In this document: positions 43,768-55,698 of the stretch, one piece after another | Layout of the letters: the number at the start of each line of letters is the position of its first letter | How positions within the stretch are numbered: position 1 is the first letter of the stretch | Assembly (NCBI GenBank): GCA_004194705.1 | Contig: SADC01001182.1 | Span: 372,001-436,000 of the forward strand | Length of the DNA: 64,000 nt | Source: Ditylenchus dipsaci | Taxonomy: Eukaryota; Nematoda; Chromadorea; Rhabditida; Anguinidae | Reading direction: 5' to 3' | Position numbers and translations under genes: made by a program | The notes under the pieces: model-generated | What the model was told of the DNA's origin: nothing | Databases searched by the model: none | The model's input: only the letters and a program-made list of their open reading frames with translations

Positions 43768-44220
43768 CAATTGCTGAACACGGTTCCATAATAGTAAAAT
43801 AAGGTTTCGTAGGGTATTTTTTGAGTATTGGGATATAATTGATTGTAGCAAAACTCGATTTCACCAAAAAATACTCGAGAAAACGGCATTTTACCACTAT
43901 CAAACCGTTTTCAGCATGCGCGAAATAATCCAGGAAACAGGTTTTGAGATCCAAAAAAGTAAAAAAATTGCTCCAAGTGGTCGACCACTTGGTTTCGTTG
44001 GACTAAAATATTTAAACGCCCGCAAAATTTTCTCAAAACCGAGGTTGATGTTTCGAACCCCGATGAGTGAAAAGAACACTATCCACGGGTTTTGACACCA
44101 TCCACGTGATTTGGGTACCATCCAGGTGGTTTGGATACGATCCAGGTGGTTGGGATACTGGGGTTTGGATACTATTCGAGCGATTTGGGTATTGTACAGA
44201 TGGTTCGGATATCTGAACGG
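43768..44220. repeat. Half of the 165-bp-unit foldback family
   Basis: Shares CCAAGTGGTCGACCACTTGGTTT and TTTACCACT.TCAAACC.T with 15120-15430, then repeats CCATCCAGGTGGTTTGG phrases (44090-44160). Confidence 0.7.
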
Positions 44221-44255
44221 ATACCACACAAAGTCATAGCTAACACTATTGTTCA

Positions 44256-44375
44256 GTTTTTCTTCTAGCTCCAGTGTTGTGAACATTTTACCAGCCGAAA
44301 AAAAACATATTTTTTCTATTCCATCATTTCTATAACACTCACCAAAGCCGATTCTAGAACACCGACACAAGCAGT
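44256..44375. repeat. Copy of the tRNA-Arg upstream flank
   Basis: ACACTATTGTTCAGTTTTTCTTC and CCAGCCGAAAAAAAACATATTTTTTC correspond to the flank beside 34616 and 38548, here without the tRNA. Confidence 0.55.
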
Positions 44376-44927
44376 GGGCCTTAGTTTCCCAAGCTGGTTT
44401 TTCGACCACTCTTTTTTACTTTCATTTTTCATAACCTTGGTTGTAATAAATTATTAAAAATTTAAAATAAAAATCAGTTTATTTAAAATAATAAATAATA
44501 ATGAAATAAAAAAAATAAAAACTTTTGAAAAAAATAGCTTGGGGGACTAAGGCAAACTACTGAGTTGGGTGTCAAAGAATTAAGCCTAAAATACTAAAAT
44601 TTAGCCTAAAGTAGAATTTGAAAAGGATGTGGAGCTGCTCGATCCAGGTAACGGCATCTCATAATTTTCATTAGAGAAAGTACAGTCCGTCTTTAATTTG
44701 CAAAAATACTCTGGATTATATTTTTACTGTTGATTTATGCAAATCCTTTTGATTTTTGTTCCGAAAAGTTCTTTTCCATTTTCCAATAGATGATCATAAA
44801 ATTTCAAAAAATACATAAAAATGTGACATGCTTAGGGTGGGATTTGAACTAGCGAGAATTTTTAGTCTGTATTTTTTAGTATTTTGAATGTTTAGCTAAT
44901 TTCCTCTATGATTTTTTTATTTTTCAG

Positions 44928-44987
44928 GTGGTCACCGACGACAAAAAACATCCAGCCGAGTGCGAGATTGTGCTTTATAGTCTATAA
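44928..44987 (+). CDS. Possible terminal exon, unrecognised
   Basis: After a good acceptor (TTTTTATTTTTCAG, ending 44927), 19 codons read VVTDDKKHPAECEIVLYSL and then TAA. The composition is unlike the low-complexity surroundings. I cannot find the upstream exon and recognise no family, so this is a candidate only. Confidence 0.3.
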   Translation: MVTDDKKHPAECEIVLYSL

Positions 44988-45439
44988 TGCTTCTCTAGCA
45001 AATCTTAACTATTTATCCATTGTTTACTACTGGTCCTTCTAGTACAGTTTTTTTTAAATGTTGACCAGGAAAAAATTTGCTGCTTCCATATTTGGTATGT
45101 TTATTTTGTGAAAAATCTAAAATCAAAAAATTACCAAAGATAGAATTTTGATATTTTGGCCACTGCCACCATTTTTCGATAACGATATTATTATTGTTGA
45201 TTTTTGAAAAAAATGAGGCACTTGTTTACTTGGGGCCTTTTTGGTCAACTATGAATAGTGTTTAGACGTCTTCTAAGTAATTTTTATACGCTAAAAACGA
45301 TTAAAGTGTTGTTTCCCAATATTTTCCGCACTGAAAATTTAGGATTTTGAAAAAATTTTGGTTACCATAACTTGACCAATTGCCTTGGTCCCCAAGCTAA
45401 ATAAACCAAAAAGGGTACCTGGATATCCTTAAAAATACC

Positions 45440-46455
45440 GAAAAGATGGGATTTGAACATAGTTTTGTTAGCTGGGGCCTACCACATAAAGAAACTCTGG
45501 TATATGTATTGTTTTATGCATCCAGAGTTACTTACGAGTGATTTGCGTCTAAGGTATGTGGGTGTCAAATCCGAGCCCCCAAGCTCCCGAAGGGGGCGCA
45601 GGGGGATTGAGAGTGAAATATGCGTGCACTCACTCAAAAAAATTATTAATTTACTCGGAGAAAAAAGAATAGCGAGCCCTCGATAGATTGGCAACCACCT
45701 AAAGTTCATTTCCATTTAGGCTGAGAAACTTTTTATGGGTACGTGACATTTCCCTCTCCGGACATTTCACTCTCTGGGACATTTCACTCTTATGACATTT
45801 CACTCTTGGGCTAAAATACAGTATATGTCATAGCCGGAAATCTTCACAAGTCATGTTTTTTCAGCGTTTTAGCACCTAAAACATACAAAAAACACGTTTT
45901 CCGGCCCCGGACGGCCATTTTTTGAAAAAAAAAATTTTTTGATTAAAATGACCAAAACCATGATACCCTATACCCCACCCCATGGTCCATTAATTTTCAT
46001 GTCACTTTGTTTGTGTTTTAATGATTTTTTAGTTTATCATGGCTCTGAATTTTGTCCAAAACCATTATATCCCCAAAGGACCAAATTTCATTTATTCAAA
46101 ACCTGACAACAACAACAACAACCAACTAATCAGAAAAGGGACCAAAAAGGGCCCACTTTTGTACAAAAAAAGATGTTGAACATAGTTTTGTTGACTGGGG
46201 CCTACCGCATAAATAACTCTGGTATGCATGTTTTTTCATGCATCCAGAGTCACTTTCGAGTGATTTGCGTCTAAGGTATGTGGGTGTGCGCATCTCAACC
46301 CCAAGCAACCAAGCACCCTGCGCGCGCGTAAGGGGTGCAGGGGGCTTGGTAGGTTAGAGATGCGCGCACTCACTTACCTTAGACATAATTCCGAGCAAGA
46401 CTCTTGATAAAAAAATGCATTGAAGACTCTTTTTGCCTAGCTCCAGTGACAAAAC
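45440..46455. repeat. Two copies of the ACTCTGGTATGCAT...GGTATGTGGGTG unit
   Basis: 45447-45650 and 46166-46455 both match 12141-12410 (CATAGTTTTGTTGACTGGGGCC, TCACTTTCGAGTGATTTGCG). Between them, 45747-45815 holds four copies of GGACATTTCACTCT. Confidence 0.7.
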
Positions 46456-46474
46456 GGGGTAGGATACCTTAATA

Positions 46475-48609
46475 CCGTACTTACTCTAATTATACCCCAT
46501 GGGGGATAATTTTTCAACCCCCCTCGGGGGTGGGGATAATTAGAGACTGGGTGATAATTAGAGACTGGGGGAGAATTATTCGACCTTTGAAAAACCAGCT
46601 TAATTATTCACAAGAATACACTTACACGTGAATCAAACTTTATTCCACGGACAAACATAAAAATTCAAACAGTTACATAACATTCCACTCCAACGAGACG
46701 TCGCTTTCATAACCGTTTCCTGCGTCCTCTTCTATGTCTATTTCTTCTGGAATCAGAGCATCTATTTCTGTATTCTCACGAGCTTGTTTTAGTAGCAGTC
46801 TTCCACCTGAAGCCGGCCCATGTTGCTTGAAGCAATGAATTTCATCATCCTCTGAACCGTCAGCTGCATTTGTAATTCCTAAATCACATAATTATACTAC
46901 ACATAAAAGGATCAGAAAGAGTTTGTACCACATGTCTTGAATGAGCTTGCTATGGCTTCTTTGGTCAAACTTTGCCATCCTTCGTAAATCCATTGAAGAT
47001 AGACATCAACTGCTGGTGCACGCGGGTTGTTTCTAGCCGTAAATTCTCGTTCTCCATTTGCCATCCAGAAATCATATAGTTGCTGAATCTTAGCTTTAAA
47101 AGGAGCATTCCAGCACACATCAGGTGCCTAAACAACTGAGACGTCTGTCTGGGTTCGTAAAAGTTTTATAAAAATACCTGCACAAATTTAGTACATCCCC
47201 AGGAACTACAGCCGTATCCAGTTTAATTTTCTTCAACTCTCTTTTCGTTTCTTCACTGAGATGACACCGAAAGGCATCCCACACCAGCAGTCGCTTGCCA
47301 AATAGATTGATACCGAAGGTCTAAACATAAAAACACTTTATTGCCTTTTAACTAGAAACCAACCTTGTTAAGATAATCCTTTGTCCACTCATCATTCATC
47401 CAACTTTTCCCAGCCCAGGCCAAATTCAGCTTGCCACGAAACTTCTGTTCAATTTTAGGATCGATACGCTTCCTTGGAGAAGAACATAAGGCAGACACTT
47501 TTGACCGTCAGAACGAGCTGTCAGCAGGACTGTTATTCTTGACTTTTCATGTCCAGTTGAAATCACGGTAACCTAAAATCCTTCGTAAACGATAATAACT
47601 TATAAATTGACTAAACATACGTCCTTTGATCCTTTAAAATCGATGCATTTTCCCTGAGTAGGGTCTAACCATATGGGTGTCTCATCCGCAGCAAAGATGG
47701 AGGTGTACCTGGAATCACAACTAAAGATTCATTTTTGAACATTACTCACTTTTCTTTAGCCCGTACTCTTCGAAGATACATGATGAAATCAACGAGTTTC
47801 TGCTGATATTCAGCTGGAGGTTTCTGGCATCTGGTAGTTGGCAGCCTTGCACGAAAATTATGGCGCTCCAAAAATTTTTGCAGCCATCCGATGCTAGCCT
47901 AAAAACAAAATTGCACAAATAATTATCGCTTTTCAAAGACTAACCGAAAATGTCTTCTTCTCAGATCCAAATGTAGGCTGGAACATTTTTTCTGCTCTTG
48001 CGACGATCATTGTTCGAGAAACCTTCTGCTTCATTGCTCTTCTTTCACGAACCCATCCAGCCAGACCATTATCAAAATCTTGATCGAGGAGAGGACGCCC
48101 ACCACCAGGAAGATTTTTTCTTTCGGCACCATGAGATATAGAATCTCTATAAACAGGACAATTACAAAGTTGGCATTAAAATATCAACCAAGGACACTTG
48201 CTTTGTACGACGTAGATAAGCTTCTTTTGACCTCCAATCACGTATCATATGGCGGTCCACATTGTACTTCTTGGCAGCGCTGTTGATAGAATTGACTTTT
48301 TTGGCGTAGTCGATTATTTCAAGCTTTCGAGCGACGGTGTAGGACTTTTTTCTGTGATTTCTTGCCGGGCAATTCAATTGGCTCATCCTCAGAAACCGTT
48401 TCAATCCGCTCCTCTTCATCATACAGCCAAGCATTGATATCATCCATAATTATGCAAGCCTTAATAAAAGCTAAAAACGGTGTAGGTAAAATGGCCTAGG
48501 GTGGGGATAATTAGAGACTGGGGATAATTTTACAACCCCCCCTTGGGGTGGGGGATAATTAGAGACTGGGTGATAATTAGAGACTGGGGTATAATTAGAG
48601 TAAATACGG
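46475..48609 (-). mobile_element. pogo-family DNA transposon, nearly complete
   Basis: Ends CCGTACTTACTCTAATTATACC and GGTATAATTAGAGTAAATACGG, flanked by TA (46473-46474, 48610-48611). Subterminal GGGGATAATTAGAGACTGGG repeats occur at both ends. At 2135 bp it carries a multi-exon transposase. Its termini match MITEs at 17526, 42800, 50205, 57325 and 63720, so it is the likely source of their mobility. Confidence 0.9.
46673..48447 (-). CDS. pogo-type transposase, multi-exon
   Basis: From ATG 48447 (MDDINAWLYDEEERIE). The HTH region YTVARKLEIIDYAKKVNSINSAAKKYNVD follows after a one-base shift at an A run near 48355. Later exons give GGGRPLLDQDFDNGLAGWVRERR (CENPB-like domain) and SIGWLQKFLERHNF; the catalytic core starts SIFAADETPIW, with the first Asp near 47687. 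Then come VISTGHEKSRITVLLTARSDGQK and GINLFGKRLLVWDAFRCHLS, which gives the second Asp (near 47290). The C-terminal part DVCWNAPFKAKIQQLYDFW precedes an acidic last exon ending at TAA 46673-46675. Introns are about 45-60 bp. Apart from the single A-run shift it looks capable of encoding a full enzyme. Confidence 0.85.
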
Positions 48610-48766
48610 TAATCAATATTTTACCTTGGGGGCCAAGGCAATCGGTCAACTTATAGTAACCAAAAATTTTTTGAAAACCAATTTTTTTAGTGCGAAAATT
48701 GTTTGGAAACAACTTTTTTTATCGGTTTTAGGGTATAAAAATTATTTAGAAGACGTCTAAACACTA

Positions 48767-48952
48767 CAGTCAAACCCCGATTTAGTGCGCCCTCGATTTA
48801 GTGCGGACCCCGATTTAGTGCGACCCTGAGGTTGATGGACTTGGTCAAAAGTCTTTGAAAGTCTCGAAAGTGCAACCCTGATTTAATGCGACCCCTATTT
48901 AGTGCGACTTTTTTCCGGTCCCCAGGGATCGCACTAAACCAGGGTTTGACTG
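48767..48952. mobile_element. pogo/Tigger-type MITE (CAGTCAAACCCCGATTTAGTG)
   Basis: TA-flanked (48765-48766, 48953-48954). Interior repeats of CGATTTAGTGCGACCC. Inserted in the right arm of the 45238-48972 composite. Confidence 0.9.
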
Positions 48953-49124
48953 TATTCATAGTTGACCACGGCTGAACGGCAAAAATGCCATTTACCAGTG
49001 ACCTATGCTAGAATTCTGACAGGGGAGGCGGGTTGATATGGTTTGTAAGGCACCCTTATTCTTGAAGACATTTTAAATTGTCGGCAAACACCGCCGCTAA
49101 AAAGTTTTAAATAAAAAACAATTC

Positions 49125-49363
49125 GGTGCTACTGGAATATACCCCACCCAAAAAAGCTAGTGGAATATACGCTCCCCAATAACTTTTGGAGAGTACCTAA
49201 AACTACCGTTTTTGAAAAAAAATTGTACAAAAGCCCTTGCCAATAATGGATAGGCCCTGATCCCAAACCTAATCCTAAGCATACGGGCCTAAGCCAAAGC
49301 CTAAGTTATTGGGTGGGGTATATTCCAGTAGTGCTTTTGGGAGGGGTATATTCCAGTAGCGCC
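49125..49363. mobile_element. MITE with GGCGCTACTGGAATATACCCC ends
   Basis: Left GGTGCTACTGGAATATACCCC, right inverse ending ATTCCAGTAGCGCC. Both ends have a second iteron copy. It ends about 27 bp before the first visible Ig-gene exon. A sister copy is at 55699-55899 and the motif recurs in inverse orientation at each end. Confidence 0.8.
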
Positions 49364-49389
49364 AAAAATTCAATATTCTTAACAAAAAT

Positions 49390-52300
49390 GTGTATCAACT
49401 TTTAGTGAAATGTTTTTTAACAACTTTTTGTCGTGTTCGGCCGTTATTATTCTTAATACTGCCAGTAACTCTTTCATTATTCCTGCCAAATGCAGCTGAC
49501 GCAGCTGTTTATGCCCAGGTATTCACCATTTACAATCCATTTTTTGCAAAAAAACAAGTATTGCAGGGAAATTTGGCCCTTGTGTTTGAAGCTCAATCCG
49601 GCAAAACGTCTGAAACTTTGCCGCTTCATGACAATTTAACCGCCTTGTGGTAGGCTAAACCCTTGGGGTGTTTTTTGATACGAAAACAATAGTTGAGTTT
49701 GCAGGTGCCAAGCCACAGAAAACGGGCAAGACAAACTGCCTATCAAATCGTCCAAATTTTTGCAAGTGAACCCACCACCCACAAGGATGCATAAAGGTAA
49801 CACAATTAGACTTTTTAAAGCAAATTTGGGATAATCTAAAAACTGAAGACTAAATGTATTTTTTCACTTAAAAAAATCAAAATTTGTGGGAAGTCGATGG
49901 GTTGAATTGGCAGAATCGGTACAAATTTTCTGAAATCGGATAAAAAAAGACAATTGGAGGGAGGGGGGGGTTGGAATCGAACCTGAAATATTTTTTTAGA
50001 CAACGGTCAATTCGAGACATTTTTTACCTAACTTTGGAGCTTTTCATCAAAATCTACAATGTTCAGAGAATTTTTTTAGGAAAATTTCTTCTAAATATCA
50101 AAATTTTCTCTTGAATCCGAATCTGTTGAGATCAGGAAAAGTAATAACAGTGAGTTGAGATATGACTGTTTTGACTTGAGTATCTATAAAGTTTGGAGCA
50201 CTTACCGTATTTCCTCTAACAGTAGCCCCCCCCCCCCTCTTTGAATATCGTGTTTGTGGCATTGTATTTTTGACCTATTTTTTGATCACTTCTCTCAGGC
50301 AAGTTACCACTCAATTTGTAGCCAGTGAAATGAGCTACAAAACAAGTAGTAACTTACCTGAGAGAAGTGATCAAAAAATGGGTCGAAAATACAATGCCAA
50401 AAACAGGTGCGCGCAAGAGTAGTAACTTACCTGAGAGAAGTGATCAAAAATGGGTCGAAAACACAATGCCAAAACATAATTTTGAATCAGGGGGGGGGGG
50501 GAGGCGGACTACTAGTAGAGGAAATACGGTAACTACCTATTTCAGCTTTCTGTAAAAACTTCGAATTGATCTCAATGGATTCGGATGCAGAAAGGCATTT
50601 TGATTTAGGTAATAAATTTCCCAATTCAGAGCTCTGAGAATTGTAGATTTTTTGATCAAAACTTTTCGAAAAGTCCGCATTGCAGTCAAAGCTCTTTAAC
50701 CACCACCAGGTACCAGCCTGAGGGTTGGTGGTTTAGAGAGGTTTGACTGCGATCGGAAAAAGGGCATAAATATTCAGATAAGGGGCAGAATTTTATAAAA
50801 AATGGATAAAATATTCTGCATATAACTGAAATTTTTTAGGTGATGTTGTGGAGAACAGAGCCCATCTGAGGTTTGGGCGAGTAACCCCTTCAGCAGTGGG
50901 CAAGTACAAGTGCGAGATCACCACCGAAAGCGGAGACTTTGTTACTGGCAACCTGTTTGTCTATAGTGGGTTTTCTACTAAAACCATGAGACTGAATTTG
51001 AATTTCAATATTTTTTCAGTGAGGCCAGTAATATACAACAATGGCAGTCTGAAGTTAGATCAAGCTGAGGAAGGCAAACCCTTCCACCTGGTTAACACAG
51101 GACTCAGCAAGGTGGTTAGGGGTGAAATTGCTAGACTCACGTAAGTCGCTGGCATTTTTGCATATTTTTGAAAATGGGCTTTGTAGAAAAAAAATACTTG
51201 TGAACTAGAGTTCGTTCGCCTAATTTGGCCATAAAAACATTTCACTTACAATACAAATTTAAGATGTCGGGATCGCGGAGTATTCGCTACTAGGGTCGTT
51301 TTTTCTTATTTTCTCTTTTTTTCGAATTTGCGCTTTTTCAATTTCAGTGAGTTTTCAAAGTTTAAGATACTTTTAATAAGTCCGCCCTAACGTGGGCTGG
51401 CGTACCGTGCACTTAAAGGCTTTGCCTTAGATTTTAAAAATCTAAATTAAAAATCAAAACATCGAAAGTCAACCAATTTGAAAAAGGCGAATAAAGTCGA
51501 ATTTCGGTAAACTATTTTTTTTCTAAAACTTAGCTTTTAGTGAGGTTAACGTTAAAAAAACAACATTTTTATCGATTTAAGGGTATAAAAATTACAGAGG
51601 AGACTTATACACACTACTCACAGGTAATAATAACAAGGGGCCCCCGAAGTGCACAAGTGCCCAAATTTTGAAATAAATTGAGCGGAAACACAAAAATAAT
51701 TGAAATAAACTGAAAGAATCTACTTTTTCACATCGATGTCGCCAATATGGGAGCTAGAGTTGTGAAGTCCAAATATTCGCGCAAACATAAAATATCTTCG
51801 CGGTCTTATAAAAACGCGAAGATTCGGTATATTCCGAATACATTACATTCCGAATATTCGTACTTTTCAATCTTCGCGCGAATTTCACAAATCTAATGAG
51901 AGCACTGATTTATTGACACCCTACTCAAGTTGGACCCTGTAATTTTCTTAATTTTCATCTGTAATTTATAGTTTTTACCAATTCTGATATCGGATTATTC
52001 CTTCAAATGCTCGTTTTTTAATTGATTTAAAAGCAGATGTTTCAATTGAAGCAGATTTTTTAATTTTCAAATTTCGGGTCAGCACTACCATCACATTGCA
52101 AGGGTCGTTAAAACAGGACCTAAAAACTTTTGACATTTAACCATTAAACTTTTTTTTCTTCAGATGTCCAGCCATAGGTTACCCTATCCCCTCTATTCGC
52201 TGGTTCAGGGATGGAGAACCCATCGGTAAGCTATAAGAAACCCGTGCTCAACCGTCCAAATCTATAACCGATTCCCAATTTAAGGTATATCAGAGAAATT

Positions 52301-55300
52301 TGTGCAACTGGGCAACCAATTGCACATCAAGGAAGTGGACGATCCAGATGAAGGCATCTACAACTGTGTGGCCTCCAATCGTTTTCCTCTGGAAGTGGAT
52401 GGGGTGAACAGGACTTCGAAGTGAAGCTAGACCAGCACCTCAGGGTCACTAGTATGTCCACCTACTTGGATTTGGACTGGTTATGGTTGTGATTATTGCA
52501 GGCTCATTGTCCTGGTTGATCCCCCTGATTGTGATCTTCGTAATTCTCATCCTGCTGTTCCTGACCATCTACCTGTGTGCAGCCTGGAAGAGGTACAAAC
52601 ACGCTCAATATAATGTTGCTCAAAAAGAGTGAGTTTTAAATTTTTATTGTTACTAATAGGGTTGGATCCGGTCGGTTAACCGAACCGGTCGGTTAACCAT
52701 AAACCGGGTTTTTTGGTCAGTAAACCGAAACCGAAAAACCGACCGAAAAAATGCCGAAAAACCGAAAACCGGGTTTAGCGAAATACCGGTTTATTCAAGT
52801 CAAAAATTACACGAACACCGGGTACAGGTCGGTTAACCGACCGAAAATTTTTGAAAAAACCGGAACCGAAAACCGGGTTTGAAAAACTGCTTTTTTTAAA
52901 CCGACCAATCTCAAAAAAACCGACCGAATACAACCCTAGTTACTAATAATCTGCCAGAATTCGAAATTTCCGGAATTTCAAAAATAGGTCTAATTTCTCA
53001 GATATTCGTAAAAAATTACCTGTAGACTTATTGGCCTGGCTCGTTATAGGGTTGACCTGACCGGCTCGATACTAGGGTAATTAAATGTCTGGGGAAAAAT
53101 GAAAAATCTACCATAAATCCTCTAGTTATTCGAGCGATTTTTTTTGAAACCCTCTCCCCCTCGAAAATGGAGAAAATTTTGGGTCAATCTTTAAATTTTT
53201 GGATGCACAACCAAAATTGAAAAAGAGAAATCGATAGAGCCCGTGGGAATCAGGAAAACGTATAAAGCAGCTTTAATAATAATCTGAATTAAATTCTCGA
53301 AGTAAAGGTTAATGAGAAGATTTAGGATACCTAAACACATAAAAACTACTGAATTCTGGGCGGCATAATATTTGCCTAAAAGCTCGAAAATGCCACCAAA
53401 AAGATCTTTCCTGCCACCAAAAACTTAAAACCTAAATATTTTAAAGTTTTTGTTTCAACTTTTTTAAATTTTTCTCAGTATCGTGTGGCCCAGAATCTCA
53501 GCTTTCCAACAAGCCATCAGCTGACCAAATGGTGTTTCAAAAAGTTGGAGGAAAAGGTCTTTGAATATAGCAAATTTTTCCGAAAATTTGGTCCATTTGA
53601 AGACTTTTTACTCCAACTTTTTGAAACCTCGTTTGGTCAATTGATAGCTCATTAGAAAGCTGAGATCTTGAAATACACCATACTGAAAAAATAGAAACGA
53701 AATATTCAAAAAAGGTTAAGATAAAAAGTCAATTAAATGTGAATTTTGGTTTTTGTGGCAGACGAGATCTTTTTGGTGGCATTTTCGAGCTTTTTGGCAA
53801 ACCAAATCAATAAAAGCCATTCTGGGCTCTATAAGTTTTGGCTCGCTTCAGAAAAAAGCCTTGATCTCATTTTTTAAATATGTATTGAGTATTAACATAA
53901 TTTCCAGGGACGCTCGTGTGACCTTTTTTTGCGAAAATTTTGGAATCTGCCCCGTAGCAATAACTGAAAAAATCCTCGGATACAATCCGCGGATTTTTTG
54001 TAACTTATCCTCGGATATTTTTCGTAGCAATAACGACAAATCCGCTATTTTTTTCTAGCCTGCTCATTATGAGAGGCTAGGAATATAATTTCGATTTTTT
54101 CTTCATTATTAGAAGTTTTCGAAAACATTTTTTAAGTTTTTTTGCCATAATAGGTCTGCAAAAAGCATTTCAGAGGTGAAAAAAGCTGTATTGGAAGTGG
54201 TGTGGGATAATATGGACCCTTTTTTATTTCACCAATTTTGACTGTTTTACCATGTTTTTGATCATGCGCCGAGGCAAAAAGGGCCTCTATATTGATTTTG
54301 ATCAAAAGTGTGGCTCCAACTCAATTTATCTTGCAGGTCAACCTTTAGGTCCTCTCATGGGCTTGGGGTTGAGATGCACACAAGGTTAGCCATAGTTCAC
54401 AAAACCATAATCAATTTTTTTTGTTTCTGACAGCGCTCTTTTGGCCGGAGTGCCTTATCCGATTTTCACTCAAAAAGTGATTGAAAGTGCTTTTTCGGGT
54501 GTTTTAGCATCTGAAACGTGTAGAAAAGATGTTTTTAGGGCGCGGTCGACCATTTTTAGACAAAAAGTTTTTTGACCGAAATTGGCTTTTTGCTTGGGAG
54601 ACCAAGGTTAAGGGTACTGGAAGGTATCTGGATGGGTAGGCGGTAGGTCCCAGTCATAAAAAACTATGTTCGAAATCCATCTTTAGGGAATCCAGGTATC
54701 CTCAAGACCCTTTGCCTTGGTCCCCAAGGCAAAAGTCAATTTTTGGTCAAACTTTTTTGTCTAAAAACATGTTTTTTAAAAAGCACTTTTAAACACTTTT
54801 AAAAAAGTTGATTTGGGGGGGGGGGGGGGGGTATATACAAGTAGGGTCCGATTTTCTTATGAAACTAGTCATAAGCGCTAAAATCAAATGCCATGTTTTA
54901 AATTCCGTTCGAGACAAAAGGCACCCCAATCACCACGAATTGCCTTTTTTGGAAAAATGACAACAGGGGGACAAAGGCAAAATTGTTAATTTTTTTCTCT
55001 ATTTCATTCATTCTGATCGTGGCAAACATTAATTTACAAACAAAATATTATTACACAAAAAGATCACTTTTTTAAATTTTAGCCAAAAAAGGTCACACGA
55101 CCGTTCCTGGAACTTATGTTAATACCCAATATTTGACTGTCTCAACAACCATATATTTACACTTCAATCAAAATTTTCAAATAAAGGACATTTTGGTAAA
55201 ATAAAGGACATTTGATCAAAAAGTGCCATTTTATCCAGTGCTTATTGATTTTTGAGGAACAAAAATAAAGATTTTGACCTAAAATCTCAAAAATTCTAAA

Positions 55301-55547
55301 GATTTTGGGTCTCAAATAAAGGACAAATCTTTAAATAAAGGACGTTTCCGAGCCTTGCTGTAACATCATTTTGGCCTGAAAATTTGCTTGAAAATTTGTT
55401 TTTCCTTGATTCCCCAAGCTGCTTTTTCTCAGGCTTAGGGCCGGCCAAGCACTTACAGAATTAAATTCTGCATAAATGTTACTCTATTGCAGAAAGTGCC
55501 TGAGAAAAGCAGAAGAGCAGCAACTGCATGAAGATGAAGACGAGTAA
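49390..55547 (+). CDS. Ig-superfamily type I membrane protein, eight exons
   Basis: Exons: about 49390-49649, 49705-49796, 50840-50965, 51020-51140, 52164-52225, 52285-52451, 52502-52628 and 55493-55547. Exon 1 has a hydrophobic signal peptide (LLFLILPVTLSLFLPNAADA) but no in-frame ATG; a MITE lies just upstream, so the start may be in an earlier exon. Ig domain 1 has its Cys pair in LWCQATENGQ and GKYKCEITT. Domain 2 has LTCPAIGYPIPSIRWFRDGEPI and DEGIYNCVASNRF. A transmembrane helix (WLIPLIVIFVILILLFLTIYL) and a short basic then acidic tail (KCLRKAEEQQLHEDEDE) follow. It is probably a cell-surface adhesion or signalling partner; I cannot name the orthologue. Exon 6 is one base short for its phase, near 52400-52410. 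Confidence 0.8.
50205..50529. mobile_element. pogo-type MITE in Ig-gene intron 2
   Basis: Ends CCGTATTTCCTCTAACAGTAGCC and inverse, TA on both sides (50203-50204, 50530-50531). The interior inverted copies (AACTTACCTGAGAGAAGTGATC) include an extra tandem duplicate. Confidence 0.9.
51250..52140. other. Ig-gene intron 4, repeat-derived
   Basis: Contains a palindromic segment near 51770-51890 (TCGCG, CGAATATTCG phrases) and a fragment resembling the arms of the 45238-48972 composite (51540-51610). No separate gene seen. Confidence 0.5.
52657..52938. mobile_element. hAT MITE with 8-bp duplication GTTACTAA
   Basis: Ends TAGGGTTGGATCCGGTCGGTT and AACCGACC...TACAACCCTA, flanked by GTTACTAA (52649-52656, 52939-52946). 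The interior is iterated ACCGGTCGGTTAACCG. It lies in the last, 2.9-kb intron of the Ig gene, 28 bp from the donor. Confidence 0.92.
53374..53799. mobile_element. Foldback MITE (GCCTAAAAGCTCGAAAATGCC)
   Basis: Left end pairs with GGCATTTTCGAGCTTTTTGGC at 53778-53798, and inner arms (TCCAACTTTTTGAAACC and inverse) pair near 53510-53630. It lies in the last Ig-gene intron. Confidence 0.8.
53800..55490. other. Remainder of last Ig-gene intron, repeat-filled
   Basis: 53970-54050 has CGGATACAATCCGCGGA phrases related to 63097-63410. 54340-54780 matches the family at 37960. 54795-54848 is one end of the poly-G foldback family (AAAAAAGTTGATTTGGGG). 55180-55350 has AATAAAGGACA repeats. Confidence 0.55.
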
Positions 55548-55612
55548 CGGTGGACATCAAAGATACCAAATAGATCTCTACTTACTACGCTTAGTGCTCC
55601 TGCTATCGCATA

Positions 55613-55618
55613 AATAAA
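55613..55618 (+). terminator. Polyadenylation signal of Ig gene
   Basis: AATAAA about 66 bp after the TAA at 55545-55547. Confidence 0.6.
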
Positions 55619-55698
55619 TAAATTCATAAACTACGTGTTCTGAAAACACAGTTTTCACCAATTGGAGGTAAAATAGATTGTTGAGATATTAAGATATT

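Larger units (their letters stand above)
45238..48972. repeat. Inverted-repeat composite enclosing the pogo transposon
   Basis: GGTCAACTATGAATAGTGTTTAGACGTC at 45243 and following (to about 45400) is inverted at 48650-48972, where it is split by the MITE 48767-48952. Arms share TTTTTATACGCTAAAAACGATT-like and ACCAATTGCCTTGGTCCCCAAG-like phrases. The span looks like an old element of unknown type that received at least two later insertions. Confidence 0.65.
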
